Assembly (NCBI GenBank): GCA_963747985.1 | Contig: CAVVHG010000002.1 | Coordinates: 62,001 to 126,000, forward strand | Origin: JACADW01 sp963747985 | GTDB lineage: Bacteria > Acidobacteriota > UBA6911 | Direction of reading: 5' to 3' | DNA: 64,000 bases | Part shown: positions 6,895-15,965 of the stretch, piece after piece | Position numbering within the stretch: the stretch's first letter is position 1 | Layout: every line of letters begins with the position of its first letter | Translations under genes and position numbers: made by a program | Notes under the pieces: generated by a model | Told to the model about the DNA's origin: nothing | What the model saw: the letters and a program-made list of their open reading frames with translations, nothing else | Databases searched by the model: none

Positions 6895-8625
6895 ATGCGG
6901 ATCATGCGTATTTTCGTCGGGGTGGCTGCGGCTTGCACTTGCGTCCACGCTTCTGAGAGTGCCGTCTTCGACTCACATGGCCGCCTTACCGGGCTGATGT
7001 ACGGTGGCGATGAACTTGCAGCCACAACCAACCTGGGGGCCCCGCTGCCGGGGTGGGTGAGCTTCACCGGTCTCGAGAAATCAGAGCGGACTGAGGTTAC
7101 CCGTGACGGAGGTGCGACTACCTGGTCCGGTATCATCGGGCCGGTTGATAACCAGCGCGCCGGTTTCCGTCAGACTGTGCGGGAGAACGGCGGCAAGGTC
7201 GGAATCGAAATCGAGGTAAGTGCCGAGGACGCGCTGGAGACTGAAGGAGTCTTCTTCCGGGTCGACCTGCCCCGCGAACAGTTCTCCGGCGGGAAAGTCT
7301 CGTTTGCGGGCGGTGCCGGGCCGAAGGAATACCCGATGCCGGCTGTGCGTCCTGCCGGACTCGACTTCGCGAGTGGAGAGGCCGGCAGGCTCGTCTTTAC
7401 GGACGCCTCCGGCGGCTTGAGGCTCGAACTCGCATTGGATCACGCCTGCCCCGTTTTCATCCGGGACCTCTGGGAGTCCGGCAACCGGCGGTATTCTGCG
7501 TTTGTGGCACTGCACAAGGGCTCCTTGCCCGCAGGAGCAGCGACGAAACTGGCGCTCACCCTTTCTTTGGAGGGCCAGCCCGATCATACAGCTGCACATC
7601 TGGCGATGGATACGACGCGGAGCCGCTACAAGTTTGACGGCTTCGGCGGCAACTACTGCTTCGAGATCGAATCGCCTGTGACCCAATACACGTTGAACAA
7701 CCTGCGTGTCTCCTGGGCGCGAACGGAGATGACTCTCAACGAGTGGGAGCCGATCAACGACGACGGATCGCCGGACGAAATCAACTGGGCGTACTTCGAG
7801 ACTCGCGATACGCCAGAATCCAATCTTCGCCGCGAGTTCCTGCTCGCGAAGCAGATTCAGGACAGGGGCATCCCTTACGCTATATCCGTCTGGCGCATTC
7901 CGGAGTGGCTTTTTGAAGATCCGGGCCGCGGCTCCGGCACCGAGAGGCGGCGCCTGGCGCAGGGACGATGGCCGGAGTTGCTCGAGTCGGTGAGCTCCTA
8001 CCTGCTCTATGCAAAGCGGAAGTACGGAGTCGAGCCTGACCTGTTTTCGTTCAACGAACCGGACTGGGGCGTGGACGTGCGATTTTCACCTGCGGAACAT
8101 CGGGACGCCATCAGGAACTTCGGTGCTCATTTTCAGAAGCTCGGGCTGAAGACGAAGTGGTTGCTTGCCGACGTGGCGTCCCCGCGTGAGACTTACCTTT
8201 TCGCACTACCCGCGGCCAACGACCCGGAGGTACTGCAATACATCGGAGCAGTGAGCTTCCATTCATGGTGGGGTGCCCCTCCTGACCAGTACAAAGCCTG
8301 GGGAGACTTGGCCGAGTGGCTGCGACTGCCGCTGCTAGTGGCCGAGTTCGGCGTCGACCCTTCTGCCTGGCAGGGCCAGATGTACGACTCCTTTCACTAC
8401 GGGATGAGGGAAGTAGGCATGCTCCAGGAACTGCTGCTTTACGCCAGGCCGCAATCCGCGCTGCTTTGGGAATTCACGGACGACTTGGAATTCGCTTGCT
8501 GCGCAAACTGGCACGCGGTAAAAATTACGCTTGGTCTTGAGGCAAGGCTTGCTTTGGCAGAACCTTCCGACATCACTTTGCGCAGGGAGATGGAGCTGCG
8601 CAACATAGGCACTTTGATACCATGA
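6895..8625 (+). CDS. Secreted glycoside hydrolase, clan GH-A, GH30-like
   Basis: The 576-residue product begins with a signal peptide (MRIMRIFVGVAAACTCVHA). An N-terminal beta-sandwich region of about 230 residues is followed by a TIM-barrel domain opening with FDGFGGNYCF, like the GFGG motif of GH30 enzymes. The acid/base glutamate is expected at Glu388 (FSFNEPDWG) and the nucleophile at Glu484 (LLVAEFGVD). Start chosen at ATG 6895 with GTGAGGAG in front. It overlaps the next gene by 4 bases (ATGA), so the two are translationally coupled and probably act on the same sugar. The substrate is not evident. GH39-like or another GH-A family is the main alternative. Confidence 0.75.
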   Translation: MRIMRIFVGVAAACTCVHASESAVFDSHGRLTGLMYGGDELAATTNLGAPLPGWVSFTGLEKSERTEVTRDGGATTWSGIIGPVDNQRAGFRQTVRENGGKVGIEIEVSAEDALETEGVFFRVDLPREQFSGGKVSFAGGAGPKEYPMPAVRPAGLDFASGEAGRLVFTDASGGLRLELALDHACPVFIRDLWESGNRRYSAFVALHKGSLPAGAATKLALTLSLEGQPDHTAAHLAMDTTRSRYKFDGFGGNYCFEIESPVTQYTLNNLRVSWARTEMTLNEWEPINDDGSPDEINWAYFETRDTPESNLRREFLLAKQIQDRGIPYAISVWRIPEWLFEDPGRGSGTERRRLAQGRWPELLESVSSYLLYAKRKYGVEPDLFSFNEPDWGVDVRFSPAEHRDAIRNFGAHFQKLGLKTKWLLADVASPRETYLFALPAANDPEVLQYIGAVSFHSWWGAPPDQYKAWGDLAEWLRLPLLVAEFGVDPSAWQGQMYDSFHYGMREVGMLQELLLYARPQSALLWEFTDDLEFACCANWHAVKITLGLEARLALAEPSDITLRREMELRNIGTLIP

Positions 8626-10055
8626 AACACCAAACCACGACAGGAAACGGCGTCAGCAGGCGCAGATTCATTGGCAACACGGCCGCTGCAGTAGCGGGCT
8701 TCAGCTTCGTGCCGCGGCACGTCCTCGGCGGGTCGGGCTACGTCCCGCCCAGCGACAAGGTCAACATCGCGATCATCGGATGCGGCGGCCAGGGACGAAC
8801 CAACCTTCGCTCTCTCAACCGCTACCAGGACGCACAGGTCATCGCCCTGGCTGACCCGACCGAATCGCTCAGCCTCGACGGTTTCTACTACAAAGGCACC
8901 GCAGGCAGGCTCTCCCTTAAGGCTGAGATCGAGAATCGCTACGCTGCCAGCACGCCCGGCTACAAGGTTGCCGATTACGAGGACTTCCGCGTCATGCTGG
9001 AGAAGGAGAAGGCAGTTGACGCCATACTCTGCGCCACACCGGATCACGCGCACGCGGTCGTGTGTGTGACGGCGATGCGCATGGGCAAACACGTCTATTG
9101 CGAGAAGCCTCTTACGCACAACGTGTGGGAGGCCCGGCAGGTAGCGCGGGTTGCCAGGGAAACCGGCGTAGCCACCCAGATGGGCAACCAGGGGCATTCA
9201 GGCGATGGCATTCGTCAGACTTGCGAATGGATCTGGGATGGTGCCATCGGCGACGTCCGGGAAGTCCACGCCTGGACGGGCGCGACTCGTTGGAGCAAGA
9301 AATACAGCGGCGGAGTGCCGCCGGAAGAACCGGTCCCGCAAGGCCTCAACTGGGATCTCTGGCTGGGACCCCGCGAGCCTCGCCCTTACAACTCGGTTTA
9401 TGTGCCTGTCAGCTGGAGGGATTTCTGGGATTTCGGCACGGCGCCGATCGGCGACTTCTTCTGCCACAACTTCGATCCCGCGCTCTGGGCCCTGGACCTG
9501 CGGGAGCCGATCAGCATCGAAGCCCATGGTGCCGGGGGCGTGGATTCCTACATGGCACCCGTGGGCGGCTTGTACACCTATCACTTCGGGCCGCGCGGCA
9601 AGATGCCTGCCGTCAAGTTCACGTGGTACGACGGCGGATTGATGCCATCCCGTCCGGAGGGCCTGGAAGAGAATGATCAGCTCGGCGCCGGCGGCAACGG
9701 CATTCTTTTCGTCGGCGACAAGGGGCTGCTGACCTGTCCCGGTTGGGCAGGCCCGCCCCGCCTCCTGCCCGGCTCCCGGGATGCTGAATACAAGCGTCCC
9801 CCGGAAACGCTGCCGCGTTCGAACGGGCACCACCGCGACTGGCTCGATGCCTGCAAAGGAGGAAAGCCCTCGAGCGCCAATTTCGAGTACGGTGCGAACC
9901 TGACCGAAATCGGCCTCCTCGGCCTCGTGGCCATGCGCGTGGAGAAAACGATGTACTGGGACGCCAAGGCCATGAAAGCGACGAACGTCCCCGAAGCAGA
10001 TCAGTACTTGAAGGAGACCTATCGCCCCGGTTGGGAACTCCCCCTCGGGGTCTGA
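8622..10055 (+). CDS. Tat-exported Gfo/Idh/MocA-family oxidoreductase
   Basis: The 477-residue protein carries a twin-arginine signal (SRRRFIGNTAAAVAGF, residues 13-28). A Rossmann fold follows with the nucleotide loop IIGCGGQG, and the family signature E161-K162-P163 (YCEKPLTHN). The C-terminal alpha/beta domain is complete. Members oxidise or epimerise sugars using tightly bound NAD(P); Tat export fits a protein folded with its cofactor in the cytoplasm. This exported subgroup is abundant in Acidobacteriota, Planctomycetota and Bacteroidota, often beside glycosidases, as here. It overlaps the upstream GH30-like gene by 4 bases. Substrate unknown. Confidence 0.9.
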   Translation: MKHQTTTGNGVSRRRFIGNTAAAVAGFSFVPRHVLGGSGYVPPSDKVNIAIIGCGGQGRTNLRSLNRYQDAQVIALADPTESLSLDGFYYKGTAGRLSLKAEIENRYAASTPGYKVADYEDFRVMLEKEKAVDAILCATPDHAHAVVCVTAMRMGKHVYCEKPLTHNVWEARQVARVARETGVATQMGNQGHSGDGIRQTCEWIWDGAIGDVREVHAWTGATRWSKKYSGGVPPEEPVPQGLNWDLWLGPREPRPYNSVYVPVSWRDFWDFGTAPIGDFFCHNFDPALWALDLREPISIEAHGAGGVDSYMAPVGGLYTYHFGPRGKMPAVKFTWYDGGLMPSRPEGLEENDQLGAGGNGILFVGDKGLLTCPGWAGPPRLLPGSRDAEYKRPPETLPRSNGHHRDWLDACKGGKPSSANFEYGANLTEIGLLGLVAMRVEKTMYWDAKAMKATNVPEADQYLKETYRPGWELPLGV

Positions 10056-10266
10056 CCCTGAAAATGTAATTTTTGAACTTGGGCGGCGACTAATACCTTT
10101 TGGAAGTTGCACTCGATTTCGAGGACGAGCACGAGCTAGCCTCGACATCAGGGGCAACGGGGCTGAAAGGCACGGGCGACCGACCAACTGCGCCTGTCTT
10201 CATCTCCCGTACTCCTGAGCCGTGCGAAGTGAGCGAACGACCTCCAGACGAGGACAGGAGACCATC

Positions 10267-10764
10267 ATGCCCGGCGACGGTGCAAAGGAGCGTCTGTTCG
10301 ACGATGTGGTTTCCGCGAACATGCGACGCATCATCGCTATCGCGCGCAGCTACGCCCGTGCAGATGAGCAGGTAGACCTGTGCCAGGAAATCCTGCTGCA
10401 GATGTGGAAAGGGCTCGACCACTTTGAAGGCAGGTCCGCTCCGGGTACCTGGGTATACCGCGTCGCGCTGAACACGGCCATCACGTTTCGCAGGAAAAAC
10501 AGCCGTCGGATCGAGCCATCGGCCCGGCCTTTGGTCGAAACTTACCCGGAGCCCTTGGCACCGCCCAGCCCCGGCAATGAAATCCTCATCCTGGAAGAGT
10601 TTCTGCAGTCGCTGGGAAAAGTAGACCGCGCCGTTTTCCTCCTGTACCTCGAGGACCTGAGCTACCGTGAAATCTCCGAGGTCACCGGCCTGACCGAGAG
10701 CCATGTCGGTGTGCGCATCAACCGCCTCAAAAAGACGTTCACTCAGCGATACTGCGGAGGTTGA
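10267..10764 (+). CDS. ECF-type RNA polymerase sigma factor
   Basis: The 165-residue protein has sigma region 2 (QVDLCQEILLQMWKGLDHFEG, then APGTWVYRVALNTAI) and region 4 (LYLEDLSYREISEVTGLTES, then HVGVRINRLKK), without regions 1 and 3, as in ECF factors. ATG 10267 has AGGACAGGAG upstream; a GTG at 10222 is a weaker choice. The stop lies two bases before the next gene, which encodes a membrane protein that is the natural candidate for its regulator. The target regulon cannot be read here; no duplicated promoter motif was found upstream. Confidence 0.92.
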   Translation: MPGDGAKERLFDDVVSANMRRIIAIARSYARADEQVDLCQEILLQMWKGLDHFEGRSAPGTWVYRVALNTAITFRRKNSRRIEPSARPLVETYPEPLAPPSPGNEILILEEFLQSLGKVDRAVFLLYLEDLSYREISEVTGLTESHVGVRINRLKKTFTQRYCGG

Positions 10765-10766
10765 AG

Positions 10767-11363
10767 ATGGAACTCGAAGGATTCAAGTCAGCTTGGCAGA
10801 AACAGTCTGTGGAGGGGCATCCCCTCTCCTCCCGGCTGCGGAGCTCGCGGTCCCTTCAGTTCGTTCGCACCAGCGCGATACACGATCTTCAGCGGTCGGA
10901 AGAACTCTCGAGACTGGTGTTCAGTCTGCTGTTTGCCCTCGTTGTGGCCGGTGTGTCCGTGGTGCTGATGTCCCCGGGACCGGGGCGCATTGCGGGTTGG
11001 ATCTTTGCTGCAGCGCTGCTGGTCGACGGCCTGGCCGGCGTAGTGCTCCTTGCTCACCGCTTGAAGGAGCCAGCCACGGCCACGATGCTGGAGTTCATAT
11101 CGAGGGAACACCGTCACGTCGAGACCCGGCTCCGGGTTGAACGATACTCGCAAAGGCTCATTTTCGCTCTTGGGGCGATCGCCCTCCTGGTGCTGATTCT
11201 CAGTCCACAGCCCATGGACTCCCGTGCGGACTCCTTTGATGTGCTCGGCCGGATGGCCATTGTGACCTTATTCCTGGCCTTTGCGTGGCGGCGCGTGAAA
11301 TCACGCTCGCTGGAGACCCGGAGAGAACTCGAGCGGTACCTCAACGACCTGTCTGATCGATAG
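10767..11363 (+). CDS. Four-helix membrane protein paired with the ECF sigma factor
   Basis: This 198-residue protein starts MELEGFKSAWQKQS, a soluble N-terminal segment of about 45 residues like those of ECF-linked proteins in Acidobacteriota and Bacteroidota. Two hydrophobic pairs follow, near residues 50-95 and 125-175, and the C-terminal tail is basic. GCGGAGG stands 6 bases before the ATG, two bases after the sigma stop. I see no zinc-binding HxxxCxxC anti-sigma motif, so it is not a ZAS-type anti-sigma factor. A membrane-bound sigma regulator is an inference from position alone. Confidence 0.6.
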   Translation: MELEGFKSAWQKQSVEGHPLSSRLRSSRSLQFVRTSAIHDLQRSEELSRLVFSLLFALVVAGVSVVLMSPGPGRIAGWIFAAALLVDGLAGVVLLAHRLKEPATATMLEFISREHRHVETRLRVERYSQRLIFALGAIALLVLILSPQPMDSRADSFDVLGRMAIVTLFLAFAWRRVKSRSLETRRELERYLNDLSDR

Positions 11364-11639
11364 CGCAGTCAGGAAGTGCGGCGTGAATCTTATCCACGGC
11401 GTCGTGGGGTGGAGCGGTTGCCCTGGCCCTGGGGATCGGTATTCTCCCGGCGCAGCCTGAGCAAGGTGCGGCTTCACTCGCGCCCGGGATCGACAGGCTG
11501 GTGCAGCCCGCCAGCCCTGGAACGAGAGCCCGCGCCGGAGCGCTTGGCCGGTGCGCGCGCATGTCCGCCGCGCTACGGCGGACTCAGCTTGCACGGCCGT
11601 CGACGGACCGAACAGGCAACAGCGGCGCTGGGGCAAAAC

Positions 11640-12509
11640 TCAGTAGAGCGGTCGCGTCTTAGAGTCGAACCCTGATTTTCCCAGAGACTGCAGCAGTGGG
11701 CCGGCCCCCGCGGCCATCATTCCGAGTTCGCTGCTCGCCTGGAAGAACAGGAAGCCCTCGCCGATGTATTGCTGGACCTGCCCGGGACTTGCTGCGGGCC
11801 GGCCCAGTGCAATATTGTGCCGGCGCCCGGCTGCGACGACCTTCTCGATCGCGGATTTCAGCCTCGGATCGTCCTGCCTGCCATGCAGACCGTACGAAAA
11901 CGAGAGGTCGTTTGTCCCGATGAACAGAACATCGATCCCCGGCACGGCGGCGATCTCCTCGATCCGATCGACCGCCTGCGACTGCTCAATGATGACCACG
12001 ACAGCTACATTCCGGTTGGCGAAGGTGGTATAGCCTTCGGGTGCGGGCCAGCGGAAACTGGCGAGCCCGGGCCCGGCACCACGGACGCCCTCCGGCGGAT
12101 ACTTGCATGCCGCCACGGCCTGCCGCGCAAGCTCCGGCGTCGAGGTGAACGGGAATATGACCCCAAGGCTTCCCTGGTCGAGGGCGCGCTTGGCCGTCCA
12201 GATCTCGTTGACCGGCACGCGGATGAATGGGACCGCTTTGAGTCCCCGGGTGGCCAGGATCATGTTTCTGGCCGTCTCGAGCGTGATCGGGCTGTGCTCC
12301 ATTTCGATCCAGAGGAAGTCAAAGCCCAGGTTAGCTGCCTGGGCGGCGACCTCCGGACTCGGGACCGTGATTGTTGCCCCGACGACCGGCTTGCCCTCCC
12401 GTAGAAGCCTCTTGACCGGGTTTTCCCATTCCGCCGGTGACTGCGCCCAGGCAAACGCGGCAGATGCCATGAAAAGGGCGGATAGCAGCGGCAACAGTGA
12501 GTCGCTCAT
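11640..12509 (-). CDS. HpcH/HpaI aldolase-family protein with signal peptide
   Basis: Residues 26-289 match the HpcH/HpaI (citrate lyase beta-like) TIM barrel: FDFLWIEMEHSPI, VPFIRVPVNE, LGVIFPFTSTPELARQAV, GVRGAGPG and IDVLFIGTNDLSFSYGLHG. Family members cleave 2-keto-3-deoxy sugar acids or similar hydroxy-keto acids with a divalent metal in the cytoplasm. This one begins MSDSLLPLLSALFMASAAFAWAQ, a convincing Sec signal, which is unusual for the family. I chose ATG 12509, preceded by GGGGGAAT; ATG 12521 is an alternative that keeps the signal. It stands alone and diverges from the TPR gene. Confidence 0.85.
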   Translation of the reverse strand: MSDSLLPLLSALFMASAAFAWAQSPAEWENPVKRLLREGKPVVGATITVPSPEVAAQAANLGFDFLWIEMEHSPITLETARNMILATRGLKAVPFIRVPVNEIWTAKRALDQGSLGVIFPFTSTPELARQAVAACKYPPEGVRGAGPGLASFRWPAPEGYTTFANRNVAVVVIIEQSQAVDRIEEIAAVPGIDVLFIGTNDLSFSYGLHGRQDDPRLKSAIEKVVAAGRRHNIALGRPAASPGQVQQYIGEGFLFFQASSELGMMAAGAGPLLQSLGKSGFDSKTRPLY

Positions 12510-12717
12510 GGATTCCCCCATAGCCCGGTTCCGATTCGAGACCGGTCTTACCGATCCTAGCAAATAGGAATGTCCGCGGGAACGGGGAAGTTGGTCGACG
12601 GTGCGGGTCCGCGCGGACGGTGCCCGCAGCAATCTTCGGCCTAGGATTGATGCTTGAACTGTGCTATTTTTTCCGGTCCTAAATACCGCAAACAGCTATA
12701 CCTCTAAGGAAGGGACC

Positions 12718-13467
12718 TTGGGCACAACAAAGCTGACACGGAAAGAGATACTCGCTGAAGATCCGGTTCATCATGCGATCGTCCGGGTTGTAGAGCTTTT
12801 CCGCGAGCAGGGCAGGATGATCGCCGTTGTTGCCGCGGCCGGCCTGCTGGTAATCGCCGGAATATTCCTCGGCATCCAGTATCTGGATGCCCGTGAGGCA
12901 CGGGCCCAGGACCAGCTTGCCAAGGGGATGGAATTCTTCCATGCGAGAATTGACGCGACGGCGCCGGACGACCCTTACGGGAAGGGCAGCGAGCCGTTGT
13001 TCCGAACTGAGGAGGCCAGGTACAAGGCTGCCTACAAGGAATTCTCGTCTGTTGCGTCCTCGTGGGGAGTCTCCAAGCTGTCCATCATAGCCCGTTACTA
13101 CCAGGGCCTGACCGAGTTGAAGCTCGGCCGGAAGGAGGAGGGCCTCCGCTCTCTTGAGGCGGTCCGCTACAACACCAAGGATCGCACGGTGGCTTTCCTG
13201 GCCAGACAGGCGATCGCGGAGTATTACCTCCAGACCGGGAATCCGAAAGGAGCCAGGGAAATACTTGAAGAGATGATCAAAGATCCCCAGTGCACGCTGC
13301 CCAAAGCGATGCTTCAACTGGACCTCGCCCGCGCCCTCGAAAGCCTGGGGAAGCGCGACGAGGCGATCAAGATCCTGCGGGAGGCCCGGGATGGCAGCGG
13401 CAGGAGCATGCTTGTGTCTTTGATCGTGCAGGAGTTGAACAAGTTGGAGGGAGATGCGCGTCAGTAG
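12718..13467 (+). CDS. Membrane-anchored tetratricopeptide-like protein, YfgM-like
   Basis: The 249-residue product has a cytoplasmic N-terminus (LTRKEILAEDPVHHAIVRVVELF), one transmembrane helix near residues 35-57 (MIAVVAAAGLLVIAGIFLGI), and a periplasmic helical-repeat domain with TPR-like units (FLARQAIAEYYLQTGNPKGAREILEEM; AMLQLDLARALESLGKRDEAIKIL). This matches the YfgM/TPR_21 arrangement, linked to the Sec translocon and periplasmic chaperones. TTG 12718 is preferred because CTAAGGAAGGGA precedes it; a GTG at 12661 lacks such a site. It is single, upstream of the yceD promoter. Confidence 0.75.
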   Translation: MGTTKLTRKEILAEDPVHHAIVRVVELFREQGRMIAVVAAAGLLVIAGIFLGIQYLDAREARAQDQLAKGMEFFHARIDATAPDDPYGKGSEPLFRTEEARYKAAYKEFSSVASSWGVSKLSIIARYYQGLTELKLGRKEEGLRSLEAVRYNTKDRTVAFLARQAIAEYYLQTGNPKGAREILEEMIKDPQCTLPKAMLQLDLARALESLGKRDEAIKILREARDGSGRSMLVSLIVQELNKLEGDARQ

Positions 13468-13594
13468 CCAGCCGGAACTGCGCCGGGGTCTGCAGCGTAA
13501 TACTCGTGTGGCAACAGACCATCCACGAAACCTTCTTCGGCTGCCAAGATCCCCCGATTGACGCCGTAAGTCATTGTATTAATTGGTCCTTTTG

Positions 13595-13622
13595 TTGACA
13601 AAGTCTTGCTCGCGGCTATAAT
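13595..13622 (+). promoter_or_regulatory. Strong sigma-70-type promoter for yceD-rpmF-plsX
   Basis: TTGACA (13595-13600) and TATAAT (13617-13622) are both perfect consensus hexamers with a 16-base spacer. The start codon of yceD is 30 bases beyond the -10 box. Confidence 0.85.
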
Positions 13623-13652
13623 TGGCTGCCTTGCGCGAGGCAGGAGACGTCT

Positions 13653-14183
13653 GTGTTTATCGAGATTGAGGATCTGCGGGACGAACCGCTGCACGTACAC
13701 CACGTTTACAGGGTGGGTGAGCTGGCCTTCGAACGGCAGGATGCGGCGCTGGCCAAGGTGGTGGCAGCCGATTTCGTACTGAGCCACGAGGACCGGGATC
13801 TGCACATAGACGGCAGCGTCGACACGGCCGTTCGCTGCCGGTGTGCCCGCTGTACTTCGGAATTCCTGCGACCTGTCAGCGCGCGTTTCGACCTCTCCTA
13901 CGTTCCACAACCCAAGGGGAGGAAAGAGAAGGAAGAGATCGAGCTCAAGTACGAGGAAATGGGCGTCGCATTCTATGACGGCATCCGTCTCGATGTGGAT
14001 CTTATGGTGGCGGAGCAGGTAGAACTCGCGCTGCCGATGAAGTTTGTCTGTCGGGAAGAATGTAAGGGGCTCTGTTATCGATGCGGCAGGGATCTCAACG
14101 AGGGGCCCTGCGGTTGTGGCAGCGAGGGACCGGATCCCCGGCTCTCGGCCCTGCTGGAGTTTCGCGAAAAGAAGAAGGATTGA
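13653..14183 (+). CDS. yceD: YceD/DUF177 family protein
   Basis: This 176-residue protein has the DUF177 features: an N-terminal strand-rich domain, the CRCARCTSEFLRP cysteine motif, and the C-terminal zinc-ribbon-like run CREECKGLCYRCGRDLN followed by CGC. GTG start at 13653 with CAGGAG six bases upstream. The protein is required for normal 23S rRNA accumulation in plants and bacteria. Its place directly before rpmF and plsX is a deeply conserved arrangement that supports the assignment. Confidence 0.88.
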   Translation: MFIEIEDLRDEPLHVHHVYRVGELAFERQDAALAKVVAADFVLSHEDRDLHIDGSVDTAVRCRCARCTSEFLRPVSARFDLSYVPQPKGRKEKEEIELKYEEMGVAFYDGIRLDVDLMVAEQVELALPMKFVCREECKGLCYRCGRDLNEGPCGCGSEGPDPRLSALLEFREKKKD

Positions 14184-14265
14184 GCCGGCCTTTCGATGCC
14201 GGACCGGCTGCCCGTTCCGACGTGAAAATGATCGGTGCAGCGAATAGAAAAGGGAGACACGTTCC

Positions 14266-14451
14266 ATGCCCAATCCAAAACGAAGACACTCGAAGGCACG
14301 CCGTGGCAAGCGGCGCGCGCATGATTTCCTTCAGCCTGTGACCCCGGGCCTCTGCCCGCAGTGCCTGGAGCCGAAGCAGCCACACCGGGCCTGCCCCAAG
14401 TGCGGGTACTATCGCGGCCGCCCGGTGATGGAAGCCGAGGAAGAGATCTGA
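14266..14451 (+). CDS. rpmF: Large-subunit ribosomal protein bL32
   Basis: The 61-residue protein begins MPNPKRRHSKARRGKRRAHD and holds a four-cysteine zinc ribbon (CPQC...CPKC), the zinc-bound form of bL32. Length is typical. AAAAGGGAGA precedes the ATG. It lies between yceD and plsX in the standard order, so ribosome assembly and phospholipid synthesis genes share a transcript. Confidence 0.96.
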   Translation: MPNPKRRHSKARRGKRRAHDFLQPVTPGLCPQCLEPKQPHRACPKCGYYRGRPVMEAEEEI

Positions 14452-14492
14452 TCCCGGCGACCTTCTTTTGCTGAGAGGAACTAGCCGATTCC

Positions 14493-15515
14493 ATGACCAA
14501 GATCGTCGTTGACGCCATGGGGAGCGACAACTCTCCACGCAGCGAGGTAGATGGCGCGATAGCTGCCGCCAGGGCCTACGGAGTGCACGTGATCCTGGCA
14601 GGTGACGAGAGCCGGCTCAAACCGATGTTGAGGGAGAGGTCAGCGGAAGGCCTTTCCGTCGAGATCCGGCATGCTTCGCAGACCATTGCCATGGATGAGA
14701 AGCCTGCCGCGGTTCTCCGGAAGAAGAAGGACTCCTCGGTTCATGTCGCTGCCGCCCTGGTGCGTGACGGTCTGGCAAGCGGACTCGTGAGTGCGGGAAA
14801 CACCGGTGCGGTCATGGCCGTCGCCAAGATGCTCGTGGGTGTGGTCCCCGGCGTCGACCGCCCGGCCCTGGCCACCGTGGTCCCGACTCTGACGGGCCGC
14901 GCGGTTCTGCTGGACGTGGGCGCCAACGTGACCTGCAAACCGCATCACCTGGTGCAGTTTGCGCTGATGGGACACCTTTTCAGCAAGCAGATCGTCGGCG
15001 TGGCATCGCCGCGCGTGGGTTTGATGTCCGTCGGCGAGGAAGAATCGAAAGGGACCGACCTTACCAAGGGAGTCCACAAGTCGCTCAAGGAACTCCAGAT
15101 CAACTTCATAGGGAACGTCGAGGGCCGTGACATCTATAACGGCCGGGCGGATGTCATCGTTTGTGACGGTTTTACAGGGAACGTCGCGTTGAAAACCAGC
15201 GAAGGGCTTGTCGAGACGATGTTGCAGTTGATGAAGGAAGAACTTTCCAGAAACCTCCGGGCCAAGCTCGGAGCCCTTCTTTCCATGGATTCGTTCAGGC
15301 GGCTCAAGAAACGCCTGGACTATTCGGAATACGGCGGTGCACCCCTGATCGGCCTGCGGGGAGTGTGCATTATCTGCCACGGGCGATCCAGCGGCAATGC
15401 CATCAAGAATGCGATCCGGGTCGCAAAGGAATTCGTAGAAAACAAGGTCAACGAGAGGCTTCAGGCGGAACTGAGCCAGATCTCGGCTCAGAGCCTCGAG
15501 AACGGCGAAGCCTGA
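14493..15515 (+). CDS. plsX: Phosphate acyltransferase PlsX
   Basis: The protein makes acyl-phosphate from acyl-ACP, the first committed donor for phosphatidic acid synthesis through PlsY. The 340 residues begin with the family signature TKIVVDAMGSDNSP. Further motifs include GNTGAVMA, LLDVGAN, VGEEESKGTDL, GNVEGRDI and CDGFTGNVALKTSEG. Length is normal and no key region is missing. It follows rpmF by 41 bases and precedes acpP and fabF, linking membrane-lipid entry to fatty-acid synthesis. Confidence 0.96.
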   Translation: MTKIVVDAMGSDNSPRSEVDGAIAAARAYGVHVILAGDESRLKPMLRERSAEGLSVEIRHASQTIAMDEKPAAVLRKKKDSSVHVAAALVRDGLASGLVSAGNTGAVMAVAKMLVGVVPGVDRPALATVVPTLTGRAVLLDVGANVTCKPHHLVQFALMGHLFSKQIVGVASPRVGLMSVGEEESKGTDLTKGVHKSLKELQINFIGNVEGRDIYNGRADVIVCDGFTGNVALKTSEGLVETMLQLMKEELSRNLRAKLGALLSMDSFRRLKKRLDYSEYGGAPLIGLRGVCIICHGRSSGNAIKNAIRVAKEFVENKVNERLQAELSQISAQSLENGEA

Positions 15516-15620
15516 TACGATGGGGACGCCGCGGCTGTCTCTGCGGTGGCGAGGTCGCCGCGTGCGGGTGTGGTTTGGCCGGCTCGATGATTTCCGGAAT
15601 CGATTCCCGGTTCGAAGCGC

Positions 15621-15648
15621 TTGCTTCTGGATCGCCGGGTGCTAAAAT
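15621..15648 (+). promoter_or_regulatory. Candidate promoter for acpP-fabF
   Basis: TTGCTT (15621-15626) is followed after 16 bases by TAAAAT (15643-15648), and a TG dinucleotide one base before the -10 box makes it an extended -10 element. It lies in the 196-base gap between plsX and acpP, allowing separate high-level expression of the carrier protein. Confidence 0.55.
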
Positions 15649-15711
15649 GTGGCGCCTTTAACGGCCGCATTCTTTCTTGTAGATTTGTGTAACTGCTAAG
15701 GAGAAAACATC

Positions 15712-15948
15712 ATGGCGTCTACTGAGGAAAAGGTGAAATCCATCATCGTGGACCAGCTCGGCGTCAGCGAGAGCGAGGTAACCGATTCTGCGTCCTTCGT
15801 GGATGATCTTGGTGCGGATTCGCTCGACACGATCGAACTTGTGATGGCATTTGAGGAAGCTTTCGGGATCGAAATCCCGGACGAGGACGCTGAGAAGATC
15901 AAGACGGTCCGCAATGCCATCGATTATGTCGAGTCGCACGTGAGCTAG
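15712..15948 (+). CDS. acpP: Acyl carrier protein
   Basis: The 78-residue acidic protein has the phosphopantetheine attachment motif GADSLDTIEL, with Ser37 as the modified residue, and the helical layout of the fatty-acid ACP. TAAGGAG precedes the ATG. It carries growing acyl chains for FabF (17 bases downstream) and donates them to PlsX (upstream), so the three genes form one functional unit. Confidence 0.97.
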   Translation: MASTEEKVKSIIVDQLGVSESEVTDSASFVDDLGADSLDTIELVMAFEEAFGIEIPDEDAEKIKTVRNAIDYVESHVS

Positions 15949-15965
15949 CGAAAGAGAGCCGAGCG

